Source: an uncultured Acetatifactor sp.
GTDB lineage: Bacteria > Bacillota > Clostridia > Lachnospirales > Lachnospiraceae
Reading direction: 5' to 3'
NCBI GenBank assembly: GCA_910578215.1
Contig: CAJTPH010000002.1
Span: forward strand, 121,516-159,633
DNA length: 38,118 nucleotides
This document shows positions 1 to 10,085 of the stretch, piece after piece. A program made the translations under genes and the position numbers. Numbering within the stretch: the stretch's first letter is position 1; every line of letters starts with the position of its first letter. The notes under the pieces are model-generated. The model saw only the letters and a program-made list of their open reading frames with translations. It did no database searches and was not told where the DNA came from.

Positions 1-227
1 TCAAAGGTATCTATCGCTTTAATCAAGCCAATACAGCCGATGGAAATCAAATCCTCCATGTCCTCGCCCGCATTCTGGTACTTTTTTGCGATGTGGGCTA
101 CCAGACGCAGGTTTCGCTCGATCAATACCCCCTTTGCGCGCCTGGCCTCCTCCTGCGAGCCCTCGCGCAGCAAACGAATACAATCGGCTTCCTCTCCCTG
201 GGTCAACGGTTTTTGAAATGTTTTCAA
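1..227 (-). CDS. sigK: RNA polymerase sporulation sigma factor SigK, N-terminal part (runs off the window edge)
   Basis: This is the first 75 or so codons of a sigma-70 family factor for late mother-cell sporulation genes. The visible part reads LIERNLRLVAHIAKKYQNA followed by GEDMEDLISIGCIGLIKAID, which is region 2.1-2.2. The LVAHI..K and GED.EDLISIG wording fits SigK better than SigE, which reads VVYIA..NTG. The start is taken as TTG at 227, with a GGGGG stretch about six bases before it and the predicted sigma-K promoter start point near 253. Aligned with Bacillus SigK, the protein begins at about the mature end (KTFQKPLTQGEE against NNAFPQPLSSSEE), so no 20-residue pro-sequence is encoded. 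Whether the rest is intact or interrupted by a skin-like element cannot be seen. It lies just downstream of hemW, on the same strand. Confidence 0.85.
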   Translation of the reverse strand, partial: MKTFQKPLTQGEEADCIRLLREGSQEEARRAKGVLIERNLRLVAHIAKKYQNAGEDMEDLISIGCIGLIKAIDTF

Positions 228-260
228 AGAAAACCCCCATGGAATAAATACTCTTAACAA

Positions 261-289
261 TAGTCTATGTGAGAATTTAATCCATGGTG
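261..289 (-). promoter_or_regulatory. Sigma-K type promoter of sigK
   Basis: On the minus strand CACC (289-286), a 16-base spacer and CATAGACTA (269-261) match the known sigma-K consensus mACm-N16-CATAnnnTA at every fixed position. Transcription would begin near 253, about 26 bases before the TTG start, and would exclude any longer pro-form start at 260. This suggests autoregulation. The call is inferred from sequence only. Confidence 0.6.
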
Positions 290-302
290 CCTGTCAGTTT
301 GG

Positions 303-1474
303 TCACTTTTCATCTGGGTCAAGCAAAAACTGCGCCATCACATAATTGGCAAGGTCCAGCCCTTTCTCAGTCAATGTAAGCCGCCTTCCTCCGTCCCGAT
401 ACTCCAAAAGCCCGTCTTTTTGGTTTTTTTTGATAACGTCGCCGTACCGTTCCTCAAGAGAGCATCCAAAGGCGGCATGAAAGCCTGCTGCCTCCAGTCC
501 CTCCGTCAGGCGAAGCCCCAGAAACATGTATTCCTCCATCTGCTCCCCGGCGGTAAGACTCTGCTCCTCCTCCCTGCACAAAAGAGGCTCCCTTAAATAG
601 CGCTCCAAATCCTCTCCGTTTTTAAAACGCACGTTGCCCTCAAGGGATGCCGCTCCCAGTCCCAGCCCCAGATAATCCCTTCTCTGCCAGTAACCGCAGT
701 TATGACGGCATGCGAAGCCCTCTTTTGCGTAATTGGAGATCTCATAACGCCGATACCCCGCCTCCTCCAAAATGCGCTTCGTATCCTGATACATCCGCCG
801 GTCCGTGTCCTCGCCGGGAATGTCTGTAAGCCCCGCCTGACAGCTGTCATAAAGCGGCGTGCCTTCCTCCAGAATCAGGCTGTACGCCGATATATGCTCC
901 GGCTGGGGAGCCAGGGCAAGCACCCTTCTCAGCGTATTTTCATAGCTCTCTGCGGTCTGTCCCGGCAGGGCGCTCATAAGGTCCACATTTACATTGACAA
1001 ATCCCGCCTGCCTTGCCTGGCGGTATGTCTCCAGAAACTGCTCCCATGTATGGATTCTGCCGATAGCCGCCAGCTCCACGTTGTCCGCAGACTGTAAACC
1101 TATGCTCAGACGGTTGATTCCTGCCTGCGCATAAGCGGTCAGCTTCTCCAGGTCCACGGTTCCCGGATTGGCCTCCGCTGTAATCTCCGCGTCCGCCGCC
1201 AGCAAAAAGCTGCCTGACACCGTCCCAAGGAGCCTTTTCATCTGCGTCCCGGTGAGCAGCGAGGGGGTTCCCCCGCCGAAGAAAACGCTGGACACAGGGC
1301 GGCCGGCATACTCCCTGCCTCTGCCCCGGATTTCCGTAAGCAGCGCCTCCACATAGCGCTCCCTGACCTCCTCCCCTGCGGGCGCGGACAAAAAATCGCA
1401 ATATAAGCATTTTTTGACGCAGAAGGGAATATGGATATACAGTTCAAGCAAATCTGCCTTATTCTCCGCCCCCA

Positions 1475-1478
<4 letters not shown>
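303..1478 (-). CDS. hemW: Radical SAM family heme chaperone HemW (HemN-like)
   Basis: The 391-residue protein begins with the radical SAM motif YIHIPFCVKKCLYCDF, whose cysteines at about 20, 24 and 27 (CX3CX2C) would bind the [4Fe-4S] cluster. FFGGGTPS, EANPGT, RLSIGLQS and DLMSALPGQT follow in the family order, and a HemN C-terminal domain ends the protein. Length and the CX3CX2C spacing fit HemW, a heme-binding chaperone, rather than the longer true coproporphyrinogen dehydrogenase HemN. Older annotations call it oxygen-independent coproporphyrinogen III oxidase. It starts with GTG at 1478 or the adjacent ATG at 1475. The lepA stop codon overlaps both, so translation is probably coupled. 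The order gpr-spoIIP-lepA-hemW is the same as in Bacillus. Confidence 0.93.
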
Positions 1479-3289
<1,811 letters not shown>

Positions 3290-3310
3290 TCCCTTTTCCT
3301 CTTTTTTACC

Positions 3311-3340
3311 TTTATAGTGTTCCTTTTCCAACCCCGACAA
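3311..3340 (-). promoter_or_regulatory. Possible sigma-A promoter of lepA-hemW
   Basis: The minus strand carries TTGTCG (3340-3335), an 18-base spacer and TATAAA (3316-3311). The two boxes match the sigma-A consensus at 4 of 6 and 5 of 6 positions. It would let lepA be expressed in growing cells independently of the sporulation genes gpr and spoIIP upstream. Confidence 0.4.
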
Positions 3341-3394
3341 TATATCGAATGGCCCGGAAAGCTTTTCACCACACTATTTTATCAAAAATTTCCT

Positions 3395-4705
3395 CTATTG
3401 TCCAGACAGTACCAGGTCAAGAATATGTGCCAGCGGCTCACAGGCGTTCATCGCCTCCTCCACAGTATTATTCTGCGCACCCAGCTCAATCAAAAGAGAC
3501 TTGGGGCACAGATGCATATTATAGCGGTAGCCCTTTAAATAGATCCTTCTTGTCAGCCCCGGATAATATTCCATTGCCTTCAGCTGCATTTGAAAGGAAA
3601 AAGCAAGGTTTGCATCCTGATTTTCATTGTAAAGGTAGGATATATTGCCTGTTTTCTTGGTGCGGGACAGCCCGTTAAAAAACATAAACCTGGCGGTAGG
3701 TCTGCCGTCCACCTCCGTCACCAGCCTTGTTCCCTCAGGCATCGCATCCCTATGTAGATCGATGACCACCTTGATGGAGGGATTTTCCTTGAGAATCTTC
3801 TCCAAATCAGGCAGCGCAGCCGAATAGGCGCCGTCTCTTGTCTTCACATCGTACTGCCCGTCATGGTGCAGCACCTTATATCCGTACGTATCCGTCAATA
3901 TCTGCGTCAGATAATCCCCCACCCCCATGATCGTGTGGGCGCGCTCTCCCTCCACGGAATCCGCAAAGGCCTCCTGGGAATGGGTATGATAGATCAGTAT
4001 CTGATATCCCTCACCCTCCTTGTCGATGGTCATATCCTGGGCCAGAAATTTATCCACATTCAGCTGTTCCCTGCCCGCCATGGTATTGGCGTCAATCGTG
4101 TAAAACTGCTGCACCAGCGTCTCATAGCGGGACAGCGGCTCCAGATCCACCTGTACCTGCCGCTCATGGGCCGTAAACGCCGGACCGCCCAGCTGCTCCA
4201 TCATATTCTGGGCGGCGTCGTTTTCCGCCCTTAAAAGCTCGCCAAGACTGTTTTCGCCCGCTTCATTCCAAAGCTGCTCCTCCCGCTGATACCAGGTTTC
4301 ATTTTGATTCAACGCATCCTCTAGTAGGACAGACTCATGTTCATCCTCTATCTCTGCCAAAGAGAAGGTTTCCCGCTCCATACCCGCATCCTCCCGCAGA
4401 CCTGCCGCAAGATATCCGTAAACCGGGAAAATACTGTCAAGCTGTCTCTGCAGCAGCCAATAGGTTTCATGCTCGCTCTCCATGTACAGAGAAACCACAG
4501 GCATATATTCATCCGCCAGCGCCACGTCAAACTCCCCCCACGCCTCTGACAGCATCCCCTGCAGAATCACATGCTGTCTCTCCACGGGCTCCTCCGCCGG
4601 CGTACATCCTCTGAGCAGTATCTGCAGACCGATCACCAGAGCTGCAAATTCCAAAATATACTTTGTCCATTTGCTTTTGAAGGTCCTTTTATTTACGTCC
4701 GGCAC
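3395..4705 (-). CDS. spoIIP: Stage II sporulation protein P (SpoIIP), peptidoglycan amidase/endopeptidase
   Basis: SpoIIP is part of the DMP machine that removes septal peptidoglycan during engulfment. The 436-residue protein has one N-terminal membrane segment (about residues 16-32), a variable extracellular stretch, and then the SpoIIP catalytic domain with YHTHSQEAF (239-247) and DLHRD (316-320), the histidine-containing motifs expected to bind metal. The C-terminal NMHLCPKSLLIELGAQNNT stretch also belongs to the family. The start is GTG at 4705, with a purine-rich AGAAGGGGA placed unusually close before it. It follows gpr by 90 bases, the same pair and order as in Bacillus, where both are sporulation-controlled. 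Confidence 0.95.
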   Translation of the reverse strand: MPDVNKRTFKSKWTKYILEFAALVIGLQILLRGCTPAEEPVERQHVILQGMLSEAWGEFDVALADEYMPVVSLYMESEHETYWLLQRQLDSIFPVYGYLAAGLREDAGMERETFSLAEIEDEHESVLLEDALNQNETWYQREEQLWNEAGENSLGELLRAENDAAQNMMEQLGGPAFTAHERQVQVDLEPLSRYETLVQQFYTIDANTMAGREQLNVDKFLAQDMTIDKEGEGYQILIYHTHSQEAFADSVEGERAHTIMGVGDYLTQILTDTYGYKVLHHDGQYDVKTRDGAYSAALPDLEKILKENPSIKVVIDLHRDAMPEGTRLVTEVDGRPTARFMFFNGLSRTKKTGNISYLYNENQDANLAFSFQMQLKAMEYYPGLTRRIYLKGYRYNMHLCPKSLLIELGAQNNTVEEAMNACEPLAHILDLVLSGQ

Positions 4706-4795
4706 TCCCCTTCTCGCATTTTTCTCTTAAATATATTCCCCTAGCCTCTCATCCATGCGCAATTTTCTTTAAACGCGTTTTTACTCCGCTACATT

Positions 4796-5737
4796 TTATT
4801 CCATACGCATCTCCATGGCAATGTTGATTCCCTCGGACACCGTAAAGCTGACCCTCTTAATGACCGCGTCGATATCCTTTCCCGTCATATACATGTTGTT
4901 GAGCTCCGATATCTGCAGGCTCTGCCTGCTCACATACCTCACGCAGTCGATATCCTTCTCCTCCTCCAGAAGCTTTTCCATCGCGTCGTTCACGATGGTT
5001 GCCGCATCCACCACCGTGGGAATACCGATGGCGATGACAGGCACTCCCAGGCTCTCCTCCGTCAGGGCATTCCTGTGGTTCCCCACCCCCGAACCCGGCT
5101 GGATACCCGTGTTGGTAATCTGGATGGTACGGTTCAGGCGCTTTGTGCTGCGCGCGGCAAGGGCGTCGATGACAATAAGCACATCCGGCTTTGTCTCCGC
5201 CACCACTCCCTTGACGATCTCCGCAGTCTCCATGCCCGTCTTTGCCATAACCCCCGGCTCCAGGGCGCTGACCTGATTCATCTTGTCACAGTTGTAGGCC
5301 GCCTTGCCGTACTCCTTTACAATATGCCTGGTTATCAGAAGGTTGTCCACCACCTGCGGTCCCAGAGCATCCGCCGTTACCTCCCTGTTTCCGAGCCCTA
5401 CCACCAGAATGGACTGCTCTCTGTCGTTATCCGGCAGAACCCCCAAAAGCTCCTCCGCCAGACAGTCGGAAATCTCGCGATGGTAATCCTCGTCCGGCTC
5501 CACCAGCGCCGGAGCCTCCACGGTGACGTAGATTCCCACCGGCTTTCCCATGGCCTTGGCGGCATTCTTGGTATCGATCATCACCTTCGTGACGCGAATA
5601 TCCTCTTCCTCCTTATAGTATTCCTCCACACGGACGCCTCTCAGGCTGCTGTCGGCATCGCCGATGCTCTCCCTTGCCTCGAGCGCCAGATCTGTCCTCA
5701 CTTGAAAATTCCCCATATACCCCACACTTTCCGCCAT
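4796..5737 (-). CDS. gpr: Germination protease GPR, degrades small acid-soluble spore proteins
   Basis: This 313-residue endopeptidase is made in the forespore as a zymogen and starts SASP degradation at germination. The N-terminal FQVRTDLALEAR (residues 11-22) corresponds to the region of self-processing. Family motifs VVGLGNREVTADALGP, ALEPGVMAKTGMETAEI and VIDALAARSTKRL are intact. ATG 5737 gives a propeptide of the usual length but has no clear ribosome binding site. ATG 5716 (MGNFQVRTD) is the alternative. gpr is divergent from rpsT, as in Bacillus. Confidence 0.95.
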   Translation of the reverse strand: MAESVGYMGNFQVRTDLALEARESIGDADSSLRGVRVEEYYKEEEDIRVTKVMIDTKNAAKAMGKPVGIYVTVEAPALVEPDEDYHREISDCLAEELLGVLPDNDREQSILVVGLGNREVTADALGPQVVDNLLITRHIVKEYGKAAYNCDKMNQVSALEPGVMAKTGMETAEIVKGVVAETKPDVLIVIDALAARSTKRLNRTIQITNTGIQPGSGVGNHRNALTEESLGVPVIAIGIPTVVDAATIVNDAMEKLLEEEKDIDCVRYVSRQSLQISELNNMYMTGKDIDAVIKRVSFTVSEGINIAMEMRME

Positions 5738-5770
5738 TTCGGCGCAGACAAAACAAACAATGCATGGCTT

Positions 5771-5802
5771 TAGTGTTTACCTTTTCCTTAAAATTTATTT
5801 CA
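5771..5802 (-). promoter_or_regulatory. Possible forespore (sigma-G/sigma-F) promoter of gpr
   Basis: On the minus strand TGAAATA (5802-5796), an 18-base spacer and AACACTA (5777-5771) resemble the sigma-G/F pattern TGAATA / CATACTA, with two mismatches in the -10. The position before gpr makes biological sense, but the match is imperfect. Confidence 0.35.
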
Positions 5803-5820
5803 CTTTTTTTCTGATGTCTC

Positions 5821-5849
5821 TTGACAAATTTTCTATTATTTACTAAACT
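5821..5849 (+). promoter_or_regulatory. Sigma-A promoter of rpsT
   Basis: A perfect -35 TTGACA (5821-5826) is followed after 17 bases by TAAACT (5844-5849), which matches the -10 consensus at 4 of 6 positions. The leader of about 85 bases to the start codon could hold autoregulation, which is known for S20 in other bacteria. Confidence 0.6.
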
Positions 5850-5940
5850 ACTATCGTATGTTTACTTTAGCCCCCCGTGTCTGGCTAAGGCAAACCAGGG
5901 AAAAAATATTATTTTGTATACAAATTGGAGGTGTACGAAC

Positions 5941-6204
5941 TTGGCTAACATTAAATCCGCAAAGAAAAGAATCCTTGTAAACCGCACAAATGCAGATAGA
6001 AATAAAGCGATCCGTTCCGGTGTCAAGACCGCTATCAAGAAGGTATATGCTGCTATTGAAAAAGGCGACAAGGCGGCTGCAAACACCGAGCTGAACGCTG
6101 CGATCAAGACCATCGAGATGGCAGGAAGCAAGGGTGTTTACCACAAGAACAACGTTGCCCGCAAGGTTTCCGTTATCAGCAAGGCCGTAAACCATATGGC
6201 TTAA
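5941..6204 (+). CDS. rpsT: 30S ribosomal protein S20
   Basis: S20 binds 16S rRNA early in small-subunit assembly. The 87-residue basic protein (LANIKSAKKRILVNRTNADR at the N-terminus, GVYHKNNVARKVS near the C-terminus) covers the whole family. The true start is TTG 5941, placed eight bases after an excellent GGAGGTG site (5927-5933). The longer open frame from 5821 is not used because it starts at the -35 box. It stands alone, divergent from gpr, and ends in a strong terminator. Confidence 0.97.
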   Translation: MANIKSAKKRILVNRTNADRNKAIRSGVKTAIKKVYAAIEKGDKAAANTELNAAIKTIEMAGSKGVYHKNNVARKVSVISKAVNHMA

Positions 6205-6230
6205 ATTTTTTAAAATCGGACAAAACATAG

Positions 6231-6268
6231 ACGGATGCCCATGCGAAAATGTGGGCATCCGTTTTTTT
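6231..6268 (+). terminator. Rho-independent terminator of rpsT
   Basis: A perfect 11-base stem, ACGGATGCCCA (6231-6241) with TGGGCATCCGT (6252-6262), has a 10-base loop and is followed by seven T. It is oriented for rpsT. The opposite strand lacks a T-tract. Confidence 0.93.
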
Positions 6269-6298
6269 GCCTTAATTTTTGGGGGGCAGCGTCTGCCC

Positions 6299-7201
6299 CT
6301 AATGCCTGTGGCTGGCGCCCCCGCTGCTCACATGGTGGCCTCCTCCGCCGCTGCTGTACCCGCCTCCGCCTCCTCTGCTGTCCGAGCCGCTGCTGGTCTG
6401 AATCCGTCTGGTCGTAACGGACTTTCTGATAAAATCATCGCTTTTCCTGTTCATCTCCGGTTTTCCGCCCTGCACATACGCATTCACTGCCGTAGTATTC
6501 TGCGCCGCCTTCTGCATCAGGTGCGACAGCGCATAGATCGACGCCACTACCATAGGGACTATCAATGCGTATCCCATGCCCCGAAAGGGCTGTGCATCCC
6601 GTTTCATAAGCCTTTCCACAGTGTCTATGTAGGCGAGATACGCCCTGCAGGGGTCGGTTTCGTAATATTTGTCCACCTCGTAAAGCACAGTGTGCAGGTC
6701 GCTGAGGCTGAACGCCTTTTCCACACTGCCGCTGGTGGAAATATGCTCCCCGTTCTGCCCCTCATACCAATTGTGAAGAAGCAATACTCCGTCCCCTTCA
6801 AATCCCTTGTTATAGCCGTACCTGTTGTCATCCCAGAAGTCGTCCGCAATGTCCTGCATGTTGTCTTCCCACACTACCGAGCGATAGCCATACCGGGCCT
6901 TTGCCTCCGCCCCCTCCACGGACTGATCGATGGTCAAGAGCACAATATCAATGTGCAGCTCCTTCTCCTTTTCCGCAATATATCCCCGAAGCCGCTCCTC
7001 CTCTGCGTCCGTCAAAACATCCGCGTAATCGTATACCCTCTCCGCAGGCGCGTCAAAATTTGTCCTGTCCCTCCTGCTCTCCAGGTATTTTCTCACTCCC
7101 AAAACCGTGCAGATAACCGCAAGAACAGTCACTATAATAAACCATATGCGGAAGTAACGGAAATATTGTCTTCTCGCTTCCCTCTTAAAATTGTATTCCA
7201 T
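6299..7201 (-). CDS. TPM-domain membrane protein with Gly/Ser/His-rich tail
   Basis: The 300-residue protein has an N-terminal membrane segment (about 17-38), a TPM domain (also called DUF477 or YgcG-like, about 56-190; VYDYADVLTDAEEERLRGYI and a GDGVLLLHN-type strand), a second membrane segment near 205-225, and a low-complexity tail rich in GGGG, SSGG and HH. TPM proteins have been linked to acid phosphatase activity in plants and to photosystem repair, but the bacterial role is unclear. Here it is the last of three closely spaced genes, and the zinc-ribbon protein lies 36 bases upstream. Function in this organism is unknown. Confidence 0.75.
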   Translation of the reverse strand: MEYNFKREARRQYFRYFRIWFIIVTVLAVICTVLGVRKYLESRRDRTNFDAPAERVYDYADVLTDAEEERLRGYIAEKEKELHIDIVLLTIDQSVEGAEAKARYGYRSVVWEDNMQDIADDFWDDNRYGYNKGFEGDGVLLLHNWYEGQNGEHISTSGSVEKAFSLSDLHTVLYEVDKYYETDPCRAYLAYIDTVERLMKRDAQPFRGMGYALIVPMVVASIYALSHLMQKAAQNTTAVNAYVQGGKPEMNRKSDDFIRKSVTTRRIQTSSGSDSRGGGGGYSSGGGGHHVSSGGASHRH

Positions 7202-7237
7202 CCTTAACCCGCTCCTAATTTTAATTGCGCGCCTTAA

Positions 7238-8230
7238 CTACACCAGCGACGCCATCAGCACCAGCATCATTAAGACTGCCGTAAGGCACGCCCACAGTGT
7301 TCCCGTATACAGCCATACCTTCTTTGTCGATATGGGCGCCGTCCCCACGATCTTCCCTGTCTGCCCGTTGACATAAAAGGGATATTCCTTATCCTTGTAG
7401 TGATATATGTATTTCCAGACAGGCAGCAGCCCATAGGTAGTTTCCCGGTTCCGCGCCTGGATATCCTGATAAACGGTGCGAACGGTGCCATACCCGGCAT
7501 AGCTCTCCCTCATCAGCTTGCCCACGTCCTCCTCTATCAGCTTTTTTGCCCGGCCCTCCACCACATTCGGCATCATGTTGTACTTTTCGGAATAGAAGCC
7601 CGACATGTACTCCGGCTGAAAAATCTCAAATTGATTGTAGTTAAAGGGCGCCACCAGCTCCATAACATCATCCGGCATGGCTTCGGACGCGTCCACCGGA
7701 ATATCCTTGAAACAAATATTCATATCCCGGTTTATGGCATAAAAGGACGTCTCCGTATATTCAATGTCCCCGCTTCTCCAGACCTGAAGCCTCGTGCCCT
7801 CGCCCTGAAAGACGCAATGAACGTCATATCCAAAAAACCAATAGGGCACATAGATTCCCTCCATGCTGTTCAGCCGCACCTCGGAGAGAAAGTCTACCGG
7901 TGCAAACAGGCAGTTTTTAAATTTCTCGCGGATGGATTTCTTACAGGTCTCCTTACCCAACTGAAAGGGTATGATCATTTTGGGCTTATACTGCCCCTCC
8001 ACTCTCTCGTTAAAAATCAGATAGCTGTCGCAATAGGCGCACTGAGTGGCGGAGGTATGCGCCTCCACCTTCACCTCTCCCCCGCAGTTGGGGCAGATGG
8101 TGAGCTCTCCGTTCCTGTCACCCTCTGCCCTCTCACCGCTGTGCTCGCTCTCGCAAAAAGGGCAGAACATGCCGTGCCGTTCCGGGCTGTAAACCACATT
8201 GCCGCCACAGTTTTTACATCTGAAAAACAT
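7238..8230 (-). CDS. Double zinc-ribbon protein with C-terminal membrane anchor, function unknown
   Basis: The 330-residue protein opens with two CXXC...CXXC zinc ribbons: C5/C8/C23/C26 and C46/C49/C64/C67, like the TFIIB-type or DNA-helicase-like ribbons. A conserved soluble middle part (MIIPFQLGKETCKKSIREKF, YVPYWFFGYDVHC) and a hydrophobic C-terminus of about 25 residues follow. Homologs I recall are labelled TFIIB-type zinc ribbon-containing protein without a proven role. The ATG at 8230 has an AGAGAGG site. It lies between the TPM gene and the 175-aa gene and is probably co-transcribed with both. A DNA-binding role is not supported: the tail anchor and large middle domain suggest a membrane-associated role instead. 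Confidence 0.7.
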   Translation of the reverse strand: MFFRCKNCGGNVVYSPERHGMFCPFCESEHSGERAEGDRNGELTICPNCGGEVKVEAHTSATQCAYCDSYLIFNERVEGQYKPKMIIPFQLGKETCKKSIREKFKNCLFAPVDFLSEVRLNSMEGIYVPYWFFGYDVHCVFQGEGTRLQVWRSGDIEYTETSFYAINRDMNICFKDIPVDASEAMPDDVMELVAPFNYNQFEIFQPEYMSGFYSEKYNMMPNVVEGRAKKLIEEDVGKLMRESYAGYGTVRTVYQDIQARNRETTYGLLPVWKYIYHYKDKEYPFYVNGQTGKIVGTAPISTKKVWLYTGTLWACLTAVLMMLVLMASLV

Positions 8231-8269
8231 TATTATACCTCTCTGTGTACTTTATGATATTTTTACACA

Positions 8270-8797
8270 TCACTCGCAGAGTACCACTACCTTCATGGGT
8301 GTGGTCTGCGCCGGAATGCTTCTGGTGGAATTCCCATAGATCACCGCCAGATTATGATTTGCGGGGCTGCCCTGGAAATACTGATTGTTGGTGGTACGCA
8401 CTTCAACCGTCCCGTCCAGGTTCAGCTGCAGCGTGTTGTCCTCATTCACCAGCGCCATGTTATAGAACCCAACGTTTACCATACGCCCGTTTTTCACCTG
8501 CGCCGCCACAACAGCGTTGTACCGGGGCGGATACACCAGAGGCATCGGCGCGTCGGCCTCATACCAAAAGGTGCAGTTCATTCCCACGGACAGAGTCTCA
8601 AAATCCACCACATAGACCGCAGGCGTCAGAACAAAATGAACTGTGTTTCCGTCCATATCCTCCATTTCCACAAAAGTAACGCAGCCGTTCGTGCGCCCGT
8701 TTCCCTGTCTGGTGGGAATCATATCCACAATTGTGCCCGTCACGGAACCGAATCGGTTCCTTGAGACCGGCCTTCTTCCATTCACAATATAATCCAT
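8270..8797 (-). CDS. Hypothetical protein of 175 residues
   Basis: I do not recognise this protein. It lacks membrane segments, signal peptide and cysteine clusters. Its sequence alternates short hydrophobic strands and turns (GSVTGTIVDMIP, NAVVAAQVKNGRMVNVG), which suggests an all-beta, OB- or SH3-like fold. That is a guess from residue pattern only. The ATG at 8797 has a strong AGGAAAGGGAG site. It heads a three-gene set with the zinc-ribbon and TPM proteins, 106 bases after mnmA, so it may also receive read-through from mnmA. The shared set implies a common role, possibly at the membrane. Confidence 0.65.
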   Translation of the reverse strand: MDYIVNGRRPVSRNRFGSVTGTIVDMIPTRQGNGRTNGCVTFVEMEDMDGNTVHFVLTPAVYVVDFETLSVGMNCTFWYEADAPMPLVYPPRYNAVVAAQVKNGRMVNVGFYNMALVNEDNTLQLNLDGTVEVRTTNNQYFQGSPANHNLAVIYGNSTRSIPAQTTPMKVVVLCE

Positions 8798-8903
8798 GAC
8801 TACTCCCTTTCCTTTTACCTTCCCGAACAGGGATATCCCCCGCCGGAGTCAATCTTCATACCAAATATATGCAACCTTTTTTGAAACTGTTCCAGCGGTT
8901 CCT

Positions 8904-9983
8904 TCATTCCTTAATGATCGTTCCGCCGCCCGCCACATACCCCCCTTCATAAAAGACCATTGCCTGTCCCGGCGTGACGGCGCGGACAGGCTGTTCAAAG
9001 GTGGCAACCACATGTCCTCCCGGCTGCCTCTCTATCGTACAGTACTCGCCTTTGTGATTGTACCGGATCTTTGCAAGCACACGCATGGGCCGCTCCAGCC
9101 TCTCTATGGCCATAAAGTTTACCCTGTCGCAGACTGCACGGGTGGAAAGAATATCCCCGTTCCCGCCGATGACCACCTCGTCCGTCTCCGGACGTATCTC
9201 CGTCACAAACACCCTCTCCCCCATGGGGAGCTCCAAGCCTCTGCGCTGCCCAACGGTGTAATGGGTAATTCCCCTGTGCCGCCCTAAAATTCTGCCGTCT
9301 GCCGTGACAAAATTGCCAGGCCCCGGCGTCCTGCCCCCCGCCTGCCTGTCAATAAAGGCGGCATAATCATTGTCCGGCACAAAACAGATCTCCTGACTGT
9401 CAGGCTTGCCTGCCACCGGCAGCCCCAGCCTCTGCGCTATGGCCCGTATCTCATCCTTTGTATACTCTCCCACCGGCATCAATGTACGGGAAAGCTGCTC
9501 CTGGGTCAGGTTATACAACGCATAGGTCTGATCCTTGGCGGATGCGGCGGACTGCCCCACCGCATACCTTCCGTTTGGAAGCCGCCCCACTCTGGCATAA
9601 TGCCCGGTGGCAATATAATCGGCCCCCATGGCAAGGCTTTTCTCCAGCAGCGCCTCCCATTTCACATAACGGTTACAGGCGGTACATGGGTTGGGCGTGC
9701 GCCCCCTGAGATATTCCTCCACAAAATAATCTATTACGCTCTGCCTGAACTCACGCTTGAAGCTTATACAATAATGTGGAATGCCTAGACACTCCGCCAC
9801 CCTTGCGGCATCCTCCGCGGCGTCTCCGCCGCAGCATGCGCTCTCCGCTTCCCCCGCAGGACCGTCCTCCTTCCATAGCTGCATGGTGACGCCGAGAACG
9901 TCATAGCCCTGCTCCTTCAAAAGATATGCCGCTACGGAGGAATCCACGCCCCCTGACATACCGACCACTACTTTTTTCTTCAT
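8904..9983 (-). CDS. mnmA: tRNA-specific 2-thiouridylase MnmA
   Basis: MnmA activates U34 of Lys, Glu and Gln tRNAs with ATP and inserts sulfur to form s2U34. The 359-residue protein has the PP-loop SGGVDSS (10-16), the catalytic cysteine in NPCTACN (C103) and the second cysteine in SQEICFVPD (C200), so both active cysteines are present. RGLELPMGE and PVRAVTPGQA mark the later domains. Sulfur would come from a NifS-type desulfurase, and one lies in the same gene series (13014-14186). The start codon is embedded in a 14-base tandem repeat, which leaves an odd translation start region. Confidence 0.96.
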   Translation of the reverse strand: MKKKVVVGMSGGVDSSVAAYLLKEQGYDVLGVTMQLWKEDGPAGEAESACCGGDAAEDAARVAECLGIPHYCISFKREFRQSVIDYFVEEYLRGRTPNPCTACNRYVKWEALLEKSLAMGADYIATGHYARVGRLPNGRYAVGQSAASAKDQTYALYNLTQEQLSRTLMPVGEYTKDEIRAIAQRLGLPVAGKPDSQEICFVPDNDYAAFIDRQAGGRTPGPGNFVTADGRILGRHRGITHYTVGQRRGLELPMGERVFVTEIRPETDEVVIGGNGDILSTRAVCDRVNFMAIERLERPMRVLAKIRYNHKGEYCTIERQPGGHVVATFEQPVRAVTPGQAMVFYEGGYVAGGGTIIKE

Positions 9984-10051
9984 CCTGTCTTATTTATCCT
10001 ATCTTATTTATCCAGTCTTATTTATCCTGTCTTATTTATCCTGTTTTTTTC
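9982..10051. repeat. 14-base tandem repeat overlapping the mnmA start
   Basis: Four copies of ATCCTGTCTTATTT (with one base change in copies 2 and 3) run from 9982 to 10037, followed by a degenerate fifth copy to 10051. In the sense of mnmA each unit reads AAATAAGACAGGAT. The last unit supplies the start codon at 9983, and each unit carries an AGACAGG Shine-Dalgarno-like core. Confidence 0.95.
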
Positions 10052-10085
10052 TGGGCTTTTTTATTGCCCGGCACTCCCCGTTTTC

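Noticed and set aside
1..240. The 73-codon frame starting with ATG 240
   Set aside because: It is out of frame with the clear sigma factor coding sequence, which starts at TTG 227.
6251..7207. A 318-codon plus-strand open frame opposite the TPM gene
   Set aside because: It starts in the rpsT terminator and reads across a gene with clear family features. The product is not protein-like.
9982..10051. Short repeats that could hint at a CRISPR array
   Set aside because: The units are directly tandem at 14 bases without spacers and no cas genes are nearby.
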